64,000 nucleotides of DNA. Origin: Heligmosomoides polygyrus polygyrus. Taxonomy: Eukaryota > Nematoda > Chromadorea > Rhabditida > Heligmosomidae. A program made the translations under genes and the position numbers. The notes below the pieces were generated by a model. That model did no database searches and was not told where the DNA came from. It saw only the letters and a program-made list of their open reading frames with translations. How positions within the stretch are numbered: position 1 is the stretch's first letter; the number at the start of each line of letters is the position of its first letter. The DNA lies in contig OX377202.1 in the NCBI GenBank assembly GCA_947396885.1, positions 58,306,034 through 58,370,033 on the forward strand, given 5' to 3'. Shown piece by piece: positions 30,872 through 40,944 of this stretch.

Positions 30872-32070
30872 TGCGCCAGGACGTCGTAGAGCGGTCATCT
30901 TGGTCTTGAAGTTGGCGAAGTTCCGGCGGGCATTGCGGATGCTCAACCCTGCCTTTGCTCCTTCAGCCAACACTTCCGCCCTTCTCTCCTTGAGATCCTC
31001 CTTTATCGCCGCTCTGCATAGCTTCGCAAGCTCGGACGTCAGCTGGTAGTTGCCTGACGCTCGTGCTGCTCCACGCTGGCGTATAAGCTCCAGAGTTTCC
31101 GGAGACAGGCGTCTCTTGGTGGTCTTCAAACTCTCGGCTCCCTTAGCACTGTCGTGGATATTGTGCTCGAAGCGGTCGTATTCCTCATCGACGTGGTCCG
31201 TAACGGCATTTTCCCAAAGGCCGACAAGAGAGGTGTAGAGGTCCCAGTTGATGGTCGTTCTGGGATTCCTCTTCTTGAGCTTCGCGGCCTTCTCTCCTTG
31301 ACGCGAAGAGCGAAACCTAGCGCGAAGGAGGCGGTGGTCCGATCCCGTGTAGAACTTGGGGACAACGGAGACGTCGGTCAGGCAATACTTGCGATTGAAG
31401 ATGATATGGTCGATCTCTTGGCGGCTGCCCATGTTCTGTGATCGACCCCTTCTTGTCTCGGCCCGCTGTTCCGCTTCCCGACGTCTCCATGTCGCCGATT
31501 CCCTTCTACACGTCATTGCATTGTACCTGTTGTTCGTTAAAGTGTAGTCTGAGCGATGATAAATCTCGTTGTGGAACTGGACACCGGGGGATTCCCAGGT
31601 CCATCGTAAGGAGGGAGGCTTTTGGAACTGTGAATTCCCATGGATGGTCTTCGTCGACATGATAAACTCAGACAGCCTTCACCTTGCTCGTTCCACTCCA
31701 AACCGTGGGTTGCGAAGTGAAGTTCTTGCGGTGACCTTCGTGGCCCGATCTTGACGTTGAAGTCGCCGACGATCACCTTGTAGAAGGTGTGATCTTCTTT
31801 ATAGAACTTCTCCAACTCCACGTAGAAGGCTTCGACCTCTTCGTCGTCGTAGTCGGATGTTGGGGCATACGCGACGAACACAGTCAAAGCTGGCACGAAC
31901 CACATCACTTCAGTCGCAGACGTCCGATTCGGCTTGTCAAGAACTCGTCCGAATCGATGTTCATGGCCAAGTGCGTGTTGACGAGGAAGTCTGGCACCCG
32001 GCCGACATATCCACGCGACTCCAACTGCCAATGGCAAATTTTGAGCAAAGTCGATAGTTCGATCGAAAAC
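30872..32070 (-). pseudogene. RTE-A4, endonuclease-side fragment
   Basis: Minus-strand RTE-A copy with ALTVFVAYAPTSDYDDEEVE near 31860, FNVKIGPRRSP near 31750, GSDHRLLRARFRSS and TALRRP near 30890. It includes the endonuclease and linker but not the reverse transcriptase, so it is 3'-truncated against repeat X1; LINE copies are normally truncated at the 5' side. About 126 bp of unrelated sequence is inserted in frame between NEI and the repeated EIDHIIF (about 31433-31557). A frameshift near 31680 breaks the rest. Confidence 0.82.
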
Positions 32071-32350
32071 AGCCGGTCGAAAAACGTCGATGCACTGCGT
32101 CACTGTAAATGAAGTAATAAAACAATAAAGTCGGTATTAAGTGGACTGGTGCCGCTTGCACACCGGCACGCTATCTGAAAACGGATAAGTTAGATCAGCC
32201 AGAATCCGGAGTTCCTTCCCTTGTGCTCTCCTCGGCTACAGCCTTGTGCTCTCCACCGCTACAGCATCAGCGGGGAGAGCACAGAAACCGTGTTTATGTG
32301 AGCGTTCCATGACCACGTACAAACGCGCAACGGGCACCAGCCCACTAAAT

Positions 32351-33267
32351 GGTACATGTCGCGGAGGTGAGCAGCGGAGGGTGCGGTGACGGCGGCGGGG
32401 TGCGGTAGCGGCCGCGAGGGTGCGGCGAACTCGTCGTTACTTCTACCGTAATCGCGGCAGCCACGACATCGATCGAATGCGCCTCCTCTGCGAGGTACTG
32501 CCTTCGAGGTTGGTAGTGACCAGGTGGGCCATTTTAACAGATGTAGTTTAGGTGGTCCCCGTGGCGGGCTGGTTGAACTTCCCAGGTGAACGCAGACGTG
32601 CCCTTTGGGCACGGCTTTGGCAAAGGAAGGAACTCCGGGTTGTGGGCCATTTCAGCACGTGTAGGTTGGGTGACATCCGTGGCGAGTTTGTTGAACTTCC
32701 CATATGGAGGCAGACGTGCCCTTCGGGCACGGCTTTGGCAAGGGAAGGAACTCCGGGTTGTGGGCCATTTCAGCACGTGTAGGTTGGGTGACATCCGTGG
32801 CGAGTTTGTTGAACTTCCCATATGGAGGCAGACGTGCCCTTCGGGCACGGCTTTGGCAAGGGAAGGAACTCCTGGTTGTGGGCCATTTCAGCACGTGTAG
32901 GTTGAGTAACATACGTGGCGAGTTGTTGAACTTCCCAGATGGACGCAGACGTGCCCTTCGGGCACGGCTTTGGCAAGGGAAGGAACTCCGGGTTGTAGGC
33001 CATTTCATCACGTTTAGCTTAGATGGACCGCGTGGCGGAGTTCCTCCGCATGCCTCGTCTCAACCCCCTCTCCAACCTAACAGCTGACCGTTGATCGATA
33101 CCCCACGGACTCTGCCTGTGTGGCTGAGCCCCGCAGTGCCAGTGTAGAAGGGGCGTGTTCGTTTCGGGTTTGATTGGCTGGAGTGATTACGGTACAGTGC
33201 GTGAGTACGGTCGGTCCTCTGCCGTTACCGCACCCCCGCTCCGCTGCTCACCTACGCGACTTGTACC
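32351..33267. mobile_element. 917-bp MITE with 8-bp target duplication and internal minisatellite
   Basis: Flanked on both sides by CACTAAAT (32343-32350 and 33268-33275). The terminal inverted repeats of about 45 bp begin GGTACATGTCGCGGAGGTGA at the left and GGTACAAGTCGCGTAGGTGA at the right in reverse complement. No transposase. Eight-bp duplications occur in hAT, Merlin and P-type elements; the GGTACA tip fits none that I know with certainty. Confidence 0.8.
32527..33030. repeat. 118-bp minisatellite, four-plus units
   Basis: The word GACGTGCCC starts at 32595, 32713, 32831 and 32948, a period of 117-118 bp. Each unit has CGTGCCCTTCGGGCACG, a 7-bp stem with TTC loop. Units 2-4 are nearly identical. 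It lies inside the 917-bp MITE. Open frames over it on both strands are repeat artefacts. Confidence 0.88.
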
Positions 33268-33394
33268 CACTAAATACCATAACGTTTTTCTTTACCACAT
33301 TGCTTGGACCAAAATGTGTCTGTTTTATAATTTCATGTTGCTGTGTGTTTACAGGAGCATGAAAGCACAGCAGGAGATTTAGGCTGTTGCGTAC

Positions 33395-33530
33395 ACCCCA
33401 AACAAAGCCTACTGGTTCGGATCCTGCCCAGGTCAGGCAAGCCTTGCATCCCTTCGGGGTCCCAGAACTGGTACCACATTTTTTTCGAAGGCTAAAGTAA
33501 GGACTTGTTTATGGGTTGGCCAGCGCAAGT
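33395..33530 (+). mobile_element. SINE Y4 (partial)
   Basis: Has the B-box-like CTGGTTCGGATCCTGCCCAG and the body words AGAACTGGTACCACA and GGACTTGTTTATGGGTTGGC that correspond to Y2. The A-box part is missing. Confidence 0.5.
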
Positions 33531-34175
33531 CAATATTTAGGCCAAATACGCATTGAACTTGCATACTCGACATCCGTAGACGTAGAAAGCGTGCCAAATC
33601 TCAAAAACGACTGACTGACGCCGTCGTTCATCTTATAATATAGGTTTTGCGGAACCGTGGTTGTTGCAGTCAGGAAGACTAGAAGCAGAGCATTCAGTGA
33701 AGACGGAGGAACAGAAGAGTATAACGAGTAGCGTGATGAAAATCACAAGGACGACTCCATGAGGGACTGTTCTGCATAAGGAGACATCGGACGTGGCAAA
33801 AGGCCAAGGCGCACCCCTTTTGACCCCCACGCGCATCCTGCAGACATTTGATGGCCTACGGTCTAATACTCCCAGCTACAGGGTGAAGAACAAGTAGCGC
33901 CCGTTTGAAACGCCGTCCGAATCATCATTTCCAAGTATGTTCCGCATTTGAGAATTCCTACTCTTTCTCAGCCGCTTTGTACAGGCGTAGCAGAAAAAGT
34001 GGAATGCTTTGCACCTCCCAAACAAGAATTTACCTTTATCCTTCCTACTGCTGTCCTTCATCCTTTATGCTCATACGATTACAGCTAAAACAGCTTCCAA
34101 AACAGCATGAGTGGAATGTAAAATTGGTCCTTTATGTTCAATGACGATCTGAAAAATCTCTTATATGCTTTATAC
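33531..34175. other. No gene seen
   Basis: Short unrecognised frames only, on both strands. Confidence 0.4.
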
Positions 34176-34179
34176 TTAA

Positions 34180-34820
34180 CACATTCGCGACCATGTCCAC
34201 ACATATGAGTGGACAGCGAAGAGGGCGCGACGGACGGTGTCCACTCATTTGAGTGGACGGGGGAGTTTTGGGAAGAACTTTGTTTATTGATGTTTTTGTT
34301 TGATTTTCTTCTCAAATTCGCAAATTATAGTAACAAAAAAATGTTGGGTTTGCATAGACAGAAAAATGATTGGCTTCATCGTAACTAACAAGGCAAGAAC
34401 TTTTTCTATTACTGAAACACAATAAGCACACATACTTCTAGACCAGAATTAATGCACAAACTACAGATGAAATATGAATTGAACTCTTAAATAAAACAAC
34501 CTAGGCCCTGAATGATTATGACATTGTACAAACTTTTAACAAGAACACTTCTTATCGTTGGAGCATCTCAAACAAACACATTTTTCGGAACTGGTGCAGC
34601 GCGTATGGACTATCCTTTCTTCTTGGCAATATCTCTTCCCAGGCTGCTACTCAGTTTTTTATACCAAGCTGTGCAGTTCTTCTGGACTTTCCTTGAGTCT
34701 ACCTCCCCTCTGCCTGTTTTTCAGCGCCTGTCCACGCAAATGAGTGTACACACGCGCGCGCCAAAAAAGCCGCGGGCCGTCGCGCGCACTGGGCGCGAAA
34801 ACACTCTGGTCGTGAATGTG
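34180..34820. mobile_element. piggyBac-like non-autonomous element (TTAA-flanked)
   Basis: TTAA at 34176-34179 and 34821-34824 encloses 641 bp whose ends are inverted: CACATTCGCGACCA at left and CACATTCACGACCA at right in reverse complement. Subterminal palindromes built on TCCACTCATTTGAGTGGA occur at the left and are partly repeated at the right. On the minus strand a short frame near 34600 (RCTSSEKCVCLRCSNDKKC) is cysteine-rich like the C-terminal domain of piggyBac transposases. Probably an internally deleted piggyBac relative. Confidence 0.7.
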
Positions 34821-35083
34821 TTAAGGAAAGGATCCATAAGAAGTAAGGACGACGTCATAAGGATGCGCTAAGACCTGTCGATCGCCGCTGTGTCAGGAAC
34901 GCCTGGCAGAAAACAGGCGAAGTTAATGTAAAATAGATACACAAAATACCGGGAAATATCCAGGCGTCTCCAGCGAGTGCCAGAATTCAGAAGACAGTGT
35001 CACAGATCGATTAGGCAATTGATATGGATAGACATTATCGATCTTTTTATCGGATATCGGTTTCCTCTCACAAGGAAAGGGTT

Positions 35084-35473
35084 TGATGCATATGTCTTAA
35101 TGGGGAGAACGAGTCATATAGGAAGAATCTCCACCCCTAAGTCAGTATAAAATGTGTTTATTTTTGCAAAGTCGTTAAACCTAAGGAGTAGGGGGTCCTT
35201 GAGACTAAAATGGAATCGGTGCCTCACGTGTTCGGGGTCTCGTAAGCCCGCGATGCCTCTGCCGGCAGGCTTTTCTGAGCGCAGTGGATAGTGACGTTTC
35301 TTAGTGCGACGGATGTCGAAAGTTCGATTTTTCTGCACTGCTGCATTTTTTTATTTCAACCGATTGGTTGAGATTTGAGGGGTTCTGACGTCTATATGAT
35401 TTTCAGACGTCTTCTCTGCATTTTTCCAGCTATAGCTGGGGAGAGTAACTTTCTTGCGACTCGTCTATTACTG
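35084..35473 (+). mobile_element. Repeat X3 (partial)
   Basis: Matches X1 through GTTAAACCTAAGGAGTAGGGG, the tRNA-like core (B box AAGTTCGATTTTTC) and TTTCAGACGTCTTCTCTGCA. It stops at about 35473. X3 and X4 share extra upstream sequence (GGGGAGAACGAGTCATATAG type) that X1 lacks, which suggests subfamilies. Confidence 0.6.
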
Positions 35474-35556
35474 ACCCATCGACGAAATCCAATTGAAGAC
35501 GCACCTCCGAAACAAGAGTTTCACTCGAATACGTTATCATATGTCCACTGCGTGCT

Positions 35557-37748
35557 CAGGCTCAAGCGTTGGGTGCGAGAATAGCAGGGGAGGGTCGTAC
35601 TTTGGCTCAAGGTGGGGAGGGGGGTCGTACTTCGGCATGGTTCCGAAGGAAATATTCCTTGGATGAATGGTTTTTTCGCAAGCATTGTCAGAAGAGGTTT
35701 GTTAATAATAAAAAATTATTATTATTCAATTAATAAAGTTTTAAAGTAAACAAATCGATTAAATGAAGATTTTTTAGGCATGGCGACGACATGGCAACAC
35801 GCTGAGCACCGCTTCTTCTACGGACAGAAGACGTCATTTCTATTCCAATCTAATAATAATCAAATAAAAATTTAAATGGTTGTTGTATTAATTGTTGTGT
35901 ATGGATTTCACCAAAGTTAAGCTCCAGTTTGTAGCAGGAAAAAAGTCAGGCCTCTCCTAAGCAACCTTTCATCCGATCAGGCGGAGTGATTTTCCTGGAA
36001 TTTTTCTTGATATTTTTCAAAAGCAAAATGCAAAAAGGCGACCACTGGAGCTGAAACTAGAGTTCACAACAGCACAGACTTTATTTAGCACTTGTTCAAA
36101 AAAATCAAGTCTTACCTATGCGGTCTTCCTTGCCCTGACCTGATCAGGTGACGTCATGCCCAATTTTTTTCATAAATAAAGTTTTTTCCTGGATGGAACG
36201 ATCTCTAAAGCTGGCATGTAGCTTTAGAAAGCAATAATTTCTATTTTGTATAGATTCTAGAACTCGCCCTTCCCTAAACGATTTTCCTTGTGATCAGGTG
36301 AGGTCATGCCCAAATTTTTTCAAAAATAAAGATTTTTCTACTTGAACGAAACGACCTCTAAAGCTGACATGTAACTTAAGAAAACTTTAATGTTTATTTT
36401 ATATATATTCTAGAATTAACCCTTTCCTAAGCGATTTCCTTGCGATCAGGTGAGGTCATACCCAATTTTTTTTTCAAAAATACAGATTTTTTACCTGAAC
36501 GGAACGATCTCTAGAGATGAAATGTAGCTTCACAAAAGCTCGACTTTTGACTAGTACATAATAAAAAAATGCAGCTTATCTGGAGCTATTTTCGATGTGA
36601 TCAAGAAGGATGGATCACTAGTCGATCGCTCCTCGATGTGATGGGAAGGTGCTATACATGTACTTTGTTCAACCAAGCGTAATTCGCTCAATTTTGAGAG
36701 TTATGCAAATGCGGGTGACAACCAAAAAACTAGAGGAAATTCCTTTTCCAACTACCACAAATGCGCCTTTCAAAAAATGCATCTTCATGCGCGGCCGGGG
36801 GATGCGATCTTTGCTTGAAAAAATTGGAGTGATTTTACAAAAATGGACGTAATTCACTAATTTTCGAGATCTGTGCAAATGCGGGCAGCATTCAGAAAAC
36901 TAGAGAAAATGCTCTATCTTCCTAAAACATAATCAAATTTTGAAAATTTATCTTTATGCGCGGCCGGGGGGTGCAATTTCTCTACGATTTTTGCGGAAAT
37001 ACTTGCCGAAAATCGCACCCCCCCCCCCGGCCGCGCATAAGATGCCGTTTTTGAAAAACGGTTCTGTGATCATCGAAAGGTGCAGCTTCTCTAGTTTTCC
37101 GAATGCCGCCCGCATTTGCACATCTCTCAAAAATTAGCGAGTTATGATCATTTAAGTGCCGGCTACTTCGTAAGACCTCTCCTTCCTGCGAGGCCGCAGA
37201 TTGCCGATACCCGCACTTAAACGATCATAACTCGCCTATCTTTGAGAGCTGTGCAAACGCGATGGCATTCGGAAAACTAGAGAAGATGCTCTTTTTGATG
37301 ATCACAAAACCGTCTTTCAAACGAGGCATCTTCATGAAAGGTTGCTTAGAAGAGGCCTGTTTTTTTTTGCTGCAAACTGAAGCTTAACTTTCGGTAGGAG
37401 CCATATACAACAACTATTTAAATTTTTATTAGATACATTATCACACTCAAATGACGTCTTTTTTTCGTAGAAGAAGCGGTGCTCAGGGTGTTGCTATGTC
37501 GTTGCCATTCCTAAAAAATCTTCATTTAATTGAATTATTTGCGTCAAAAGTTTATTAATCCATTATTAATAAATATTTTCCTTTCTTTCACATTTTCTTA
37601 AATTGTTTGCAATATAAGAGACAACTTAACATTAAACCCATCGATTCTCTCGAGGGGGGGGGGGGTCGTACCAAGACCCTTCTGGTGAGGGGGGGGGGGG
37701 GGCGGGTCGTAAATTTTTGGCAGAAATCGCACCCCACGCTTGAGCCTG
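35557..37748. mobile_element. 2.2-kb nested fold-back element
   Basis: The tips are CAGGCTCAAGCGTTGGGTGC at 35557 and, in reverse complement, CAGGCTCAAGCGTGGGGTGC ending at 37748. Inside the tips come G-runs with GGGTCGTAC, then arms of about 300 bp (35640-35970 against 37340-37670) sharing GAGCACCGCTTCTTCTACG and TAAGCAACCTTTCAT. The interior has a 150-bp tandem repeat and several inverted blocks carrying GCGCGGCCGGGGG and TGCAAATGCGGG. The flanking 8-mers TGCGTGCT and GTCGTGCT agree at six of eight positions, so an hAT-like 8-bp duplication is possible. No transposase. Confidence 0.7.
36141..36545. repeat. 150-bp tandem repeat inside the fold-back element
   Basis: GATCAGGTGA begins at 36142, 36292 and 36444. 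Each unit continues with GTCATGCCCAA, a T-run and ACGATCTCTAAAGCTGACAT-like sequence. A weaker fourth unit may start near 35975. Confidence 0.75.
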
Positions 37749-37756
37749 GTCGTGCT

Positions 37757-37925
37757 TGCTTCTCCACGTGTATCAGTTCATCTTGCGGATCCCAATCTTC
37801 TTCTTGTTTATCCACCACTTCCAGCTGTTCGTCTTCGTCAACTTTAAGACGTGCTTCGAGGTCCTTGAGTATGCCGGCCTTCCGTTCGGCCAGCTTGATC
37901 CCCCTTCCCTCGAAGGCTCCTTGTC
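37757..37925 (-). other. Possible exon remnant, charged sequence
   Basis: The minus strand is open and reads like protein: KLAERKAGILKDLEARLKV, then DEDEQLEVVDKQEEDWDPQD, after a possible acceptor CTTTAG. It sits between repeat X2 and the tip of the fold-back element. If the fold-back is removed, the frame can continue into 35548-35474 without a stop. I do not recognise the family, and it may be chance. Confidence 0.3.
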
Positions 37926-37929
37926 TAAA

Positions 37930-38705
37930 GGTGGTTTGCCTGTCACACTTCAGCGTGAGCAGCTGGATCACCACTCGAGCGACATTGTTGGTGTTAGGTT
38001 TTGGAAGACCTTCAGAAGACCTCTGATTTTCAGGTGACAGGCAAAGGTGAGGTAAAGAGTGCTGCTACTGTTTAGGTCAACTTGCGGAACTCGCAGACCT
38101 TGTTTCACATTTCAACCACCTGTCACGTCACCTCTTCGTCCTTTTGAAAATCCGAGAATTTTCTTGATGTCATTGGTCCATGTAGGGAAACAAACTGTGA
38201 GGAGCCTGTAGCTTTATACGCTGTCCGTATCGTGACCAGTGCGTTTGTTTCGTGAACTTTGTGCATGTGTATCACCGATGTTGAACAATTATTCACCATT
38301 ATGTTGAATAGCTCTTGCATTGCGTTTTGGTTAAGAAAGCGTTACTAACAAACAAGTCGCGAGAAAGTTATTCTCCACAGCATGCAGATGGAGAAATGCA
38401 CAGAAAACGTCTGAAAATCCTAGTCGTCAGAATCCCTCAAATATCAACCGATTAGTTGAAATGCAACAGTGCAGGAGCGCAGAAGAATCGAACCCCCGAC
38501 CTCCCTCGCGTGAAGCAGCATAAGTATCCACTACGCTCTGAGCCGCTTGCCGGCAAAGGCATCGCGGGGATACAAGACTCCCGAACTCGTGGTGCGCCTT
38601 ATTCCATTGTAACTTCAAGGTCCCTCCCCCTACTCCTTGGGTTTAACGAGTTGGCAGAAAATAAACAAATTTTTATACTAATTGACTAACAATTACTACC
38701 TTGTT
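37930..38705 (-). mobile_element. Repeat X2, inverted copy
   Basis: Reverse-complement partner of X1 with high similarity from GTTTGCCTGTCACACTTCAG (37935) to TACCTTGTTCACCGATCGG (about 38716). The tRNA-like core is at 38474-38539 on the minus strand. With X1 it forms an inverted pair about 7 kb apart. Confidence 0.7.
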
Positions 38706-39059
38706 CACCGATCGGAGTCGTTGTTACGTTTCTTGACTGCCTCTAGCCCTTTTCTGCTCTCAAGAAGAACACAAGAACCCTACGAAGGCGGCACGGTATC
38801 GCCCTTGATCAACTGGTCTACGGCCCAATCGAAGTCCATCGGTGTTGAAGGCGAGAACGGACAACGAGTTTGATCCTCCTCTCCTTCTGACCATCCTGAA
38901 TACTCACAGGAAACACAGAAGTCTCATCCATAGTGATAAGGACTGGGCAAGTGGAAAATATGAGAAACCAGTAACGCTAGACTTCGGCAACTAAACCGAG
39001 GATGAGCAACGAATCGAAAAGTCGGAAGATAGACCTGCATGTGTAGTAGCAAAGAAGCG
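38706..39059. other. No gene seen
   Basis: Nothing recognisable between X2 and RTE-A5. Confidence 0.4.
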
Positions 39060-39700
39060 GTGTTCTTCGTACTCTAAAGCTCTTTTTTCGTTGCTGGAAT
39101 TGCTCGTTCAGCCACGGCGGTGCATTTCCAAAGACCGACAAGCGTAAAGGTTTCAGTTGATAGCTGTTCTGAGACCTTTTTATCTTGACTTGTACTGCCT
39201 TCTACCCTCGACGCAAAGAGCGGAACTTTGCGCGAAGGAAGCGGTTGTCCGCTCTTGCATAGAATATGGAGACAACCTAGACGTTGGTTAGGCAATACTC
39301 CTAGTTGAGGACGGTGTGACGATCTGAATTGTGGAACTGGTCACCGAGGATTTCCTGGTCCATCGTAGGGCGGGCGGCTTCTGGAACTGCGAGTTTCCAT
39401 GAATAGTCTTGGTCCGAGAACTCAGGCGGTCTATCGTTTTGCTCGTTCCAATCCAAACTGTTGAGGACGGTGTGACGATCTGAATTGTGGAACTGGTCAC
39501 CGAGGATTTCCTGATGTGAAGTTTTCAGACCTCCAGGCGGCCAGATTTGGGGTCGTCAACGATTACCCCACAGAAGATGTAACCCTCCTTACTGAGCTTC
39601 TCCAGCTCTACGCATAAGGCCTGCGACAAAGTTCCGCGGCATGCCGCACTCTCGCCATGAACAAGTCGTTGACCACCGCCCTTCAGCGAGTGATGGCCGC
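39060..39700 (-). pseudogene. RTE-A5, old endonuclease fragment
   Basis: Minus-strand pieces in several frames: CVELEKLSKEGYIFCGVIV, TKTIHGNSQFQKPPALRWT and LVGLWKCTA correspond to ELEKFYKED..., TKTIHGNSQFQKPPSLRWT and LVGLWEDAV of the other copies. A segment with GTGACGATCTGAATTGTGGA occurs twice (about 39304-39357 and 39461-39513), a local duplication inside the fragment. Much more diverged than the other A copies. Confidence 0.7.
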
Positions 39701-39734
39701 AGTGCAATGCGCTTTGGCAATTGAGCCCCTCCTG

Positions 39735-39835
39735 TTATAACGCCTTTGGCTAGCACGCATTGGAATGAACGCTACTCCCGTTATAGCGCAGTTCTGAGGA
39801 GAACTCTTGTGCTCGAGGTGACTTCCGCCATAAGG
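39735..39835 (+). mobile_element. Tigger/pogo-like terminal piece
   Basis: Shares ACGCTACTCCCGTTATAGCG and the following GTT.TG.AGGA.AACT with the minus strand of 15183-15374. Only a fragment; no transposase. Confidence 0.4.
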
Positions 39836-39837
39836 CG

Positions 39838-40115
39838 CCTTTTATACTCGCGCTTGCGGCGCGGCGTGATGGTTAACATAGCTATCTGTTTTTCGCACCG
39901 CCCGGCGGCACCGCATCGCGTTCATACTCTTCCGCCTCAAAACACCACATTTGAAGGAATTTCGGGTTACGGTATTTGGCGAATCGCGCCGCTTTAGCCC
40001 TAGTTTATACTTGCGTCGCCACGCGGCGCGGCACCACGACCGCCATAGATATCGATTTTTCGCGCCGCCCGGTCGATATCTATCTCGACCATCGTGCCGC
40101 GCCGCCTAACAACAC
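39838..40115. repeat. Two related GC-rich fold-back repeats in tandem
   Basis: Both start TTTATACTYGCG and carry GCGGCGCGGC. The second (about 40005-40113) folds into a long hairpin: GGCGCGGCAC pairs with GTGCCGCGCC and ATAGATATCGA with TCGATATCTAT. The first copy has lost much of the pairing. Confidence 0.55.
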
Positions 40116-40944
40116 AGTATTCGTTTTACAAGACGGCAAGTCTTTGAAGAGGAGTTACAGCCGAAACGTGATGCAGAAATAGCTGAATGGACGACTCTGA
40201 GCAAGGCTGGCCTGTGCCCGAGATGGCAGCATTTTCATAATTCTTGTAGTGGGCGAGGGATGGTGGACGAGAACATGTTGCCAGCCTCAACGCTACGAAA
40301 GGTTTCGGCTTCTAAAATCAGTCCCAGCATTTGTCACCGTGTGCTATTGCCGGAGTCGAAAAACTCTGGCGACGTGATTGCACCACGAACAATTGGTCGC
40401 CCCAATCCAAAGGCTGGGCAAGTCCCCTTTCGAAATGACGACGAGCCACACCAGCCTGCCTGTTTTCTATGAGCGAGTGATGAGGCTAACTGATACGTTG
40501 ATGGTTTTTCCTCCACGGCTAGTGTCATAAGCTCGAGCACATGAGAACGCTCAGCTTTCTCTCATTATGTCCTGCACGAGTGCGGAAAAAGAGGCTCTCC
40601 GTTTTGACATCTCATACTCGCTTTCCGTTCCAAAAAGATGCTGCTCTCCTGCGCTCTAGACACATACGACGTCTCGGATAAAGCGTTCTATTCATCCAGT
40701 TGCCAAGAACAACACCGTCGAGAGTGTTTCACCCGCGTCAAGGCTGTGTAAGCAGAGGCAATTCCAGACGCACAGAAAAACGAGTGCAACGTGAAAATTC
40801 CGGAACCCCGCCCTGTTACCAACCTGCTTCCCGAGCATCCGTCACTCTGGAGCTTCCGTGCAACACGTTCCAGTTCATGGACCAATTTCACTCAAAGCGG
40901 AAACTAAAATTTATTAGCATCTGCGTCCCGTAGTTCGGTAGTTC
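40116..40944. other. No recognised gene
   Basis: Frames of about 70 codons on both strands are unrecognisable. No repeat shared with the remainder of the window was noticed. Confidence 0.4.

Noticed and set aside
32552..33087. Overlapping frames of 100-127 codons on both strands
   Set aside because: They come from the 118-bp tandem repeat, whose length is not a multiple of three. No independent coding evidence.
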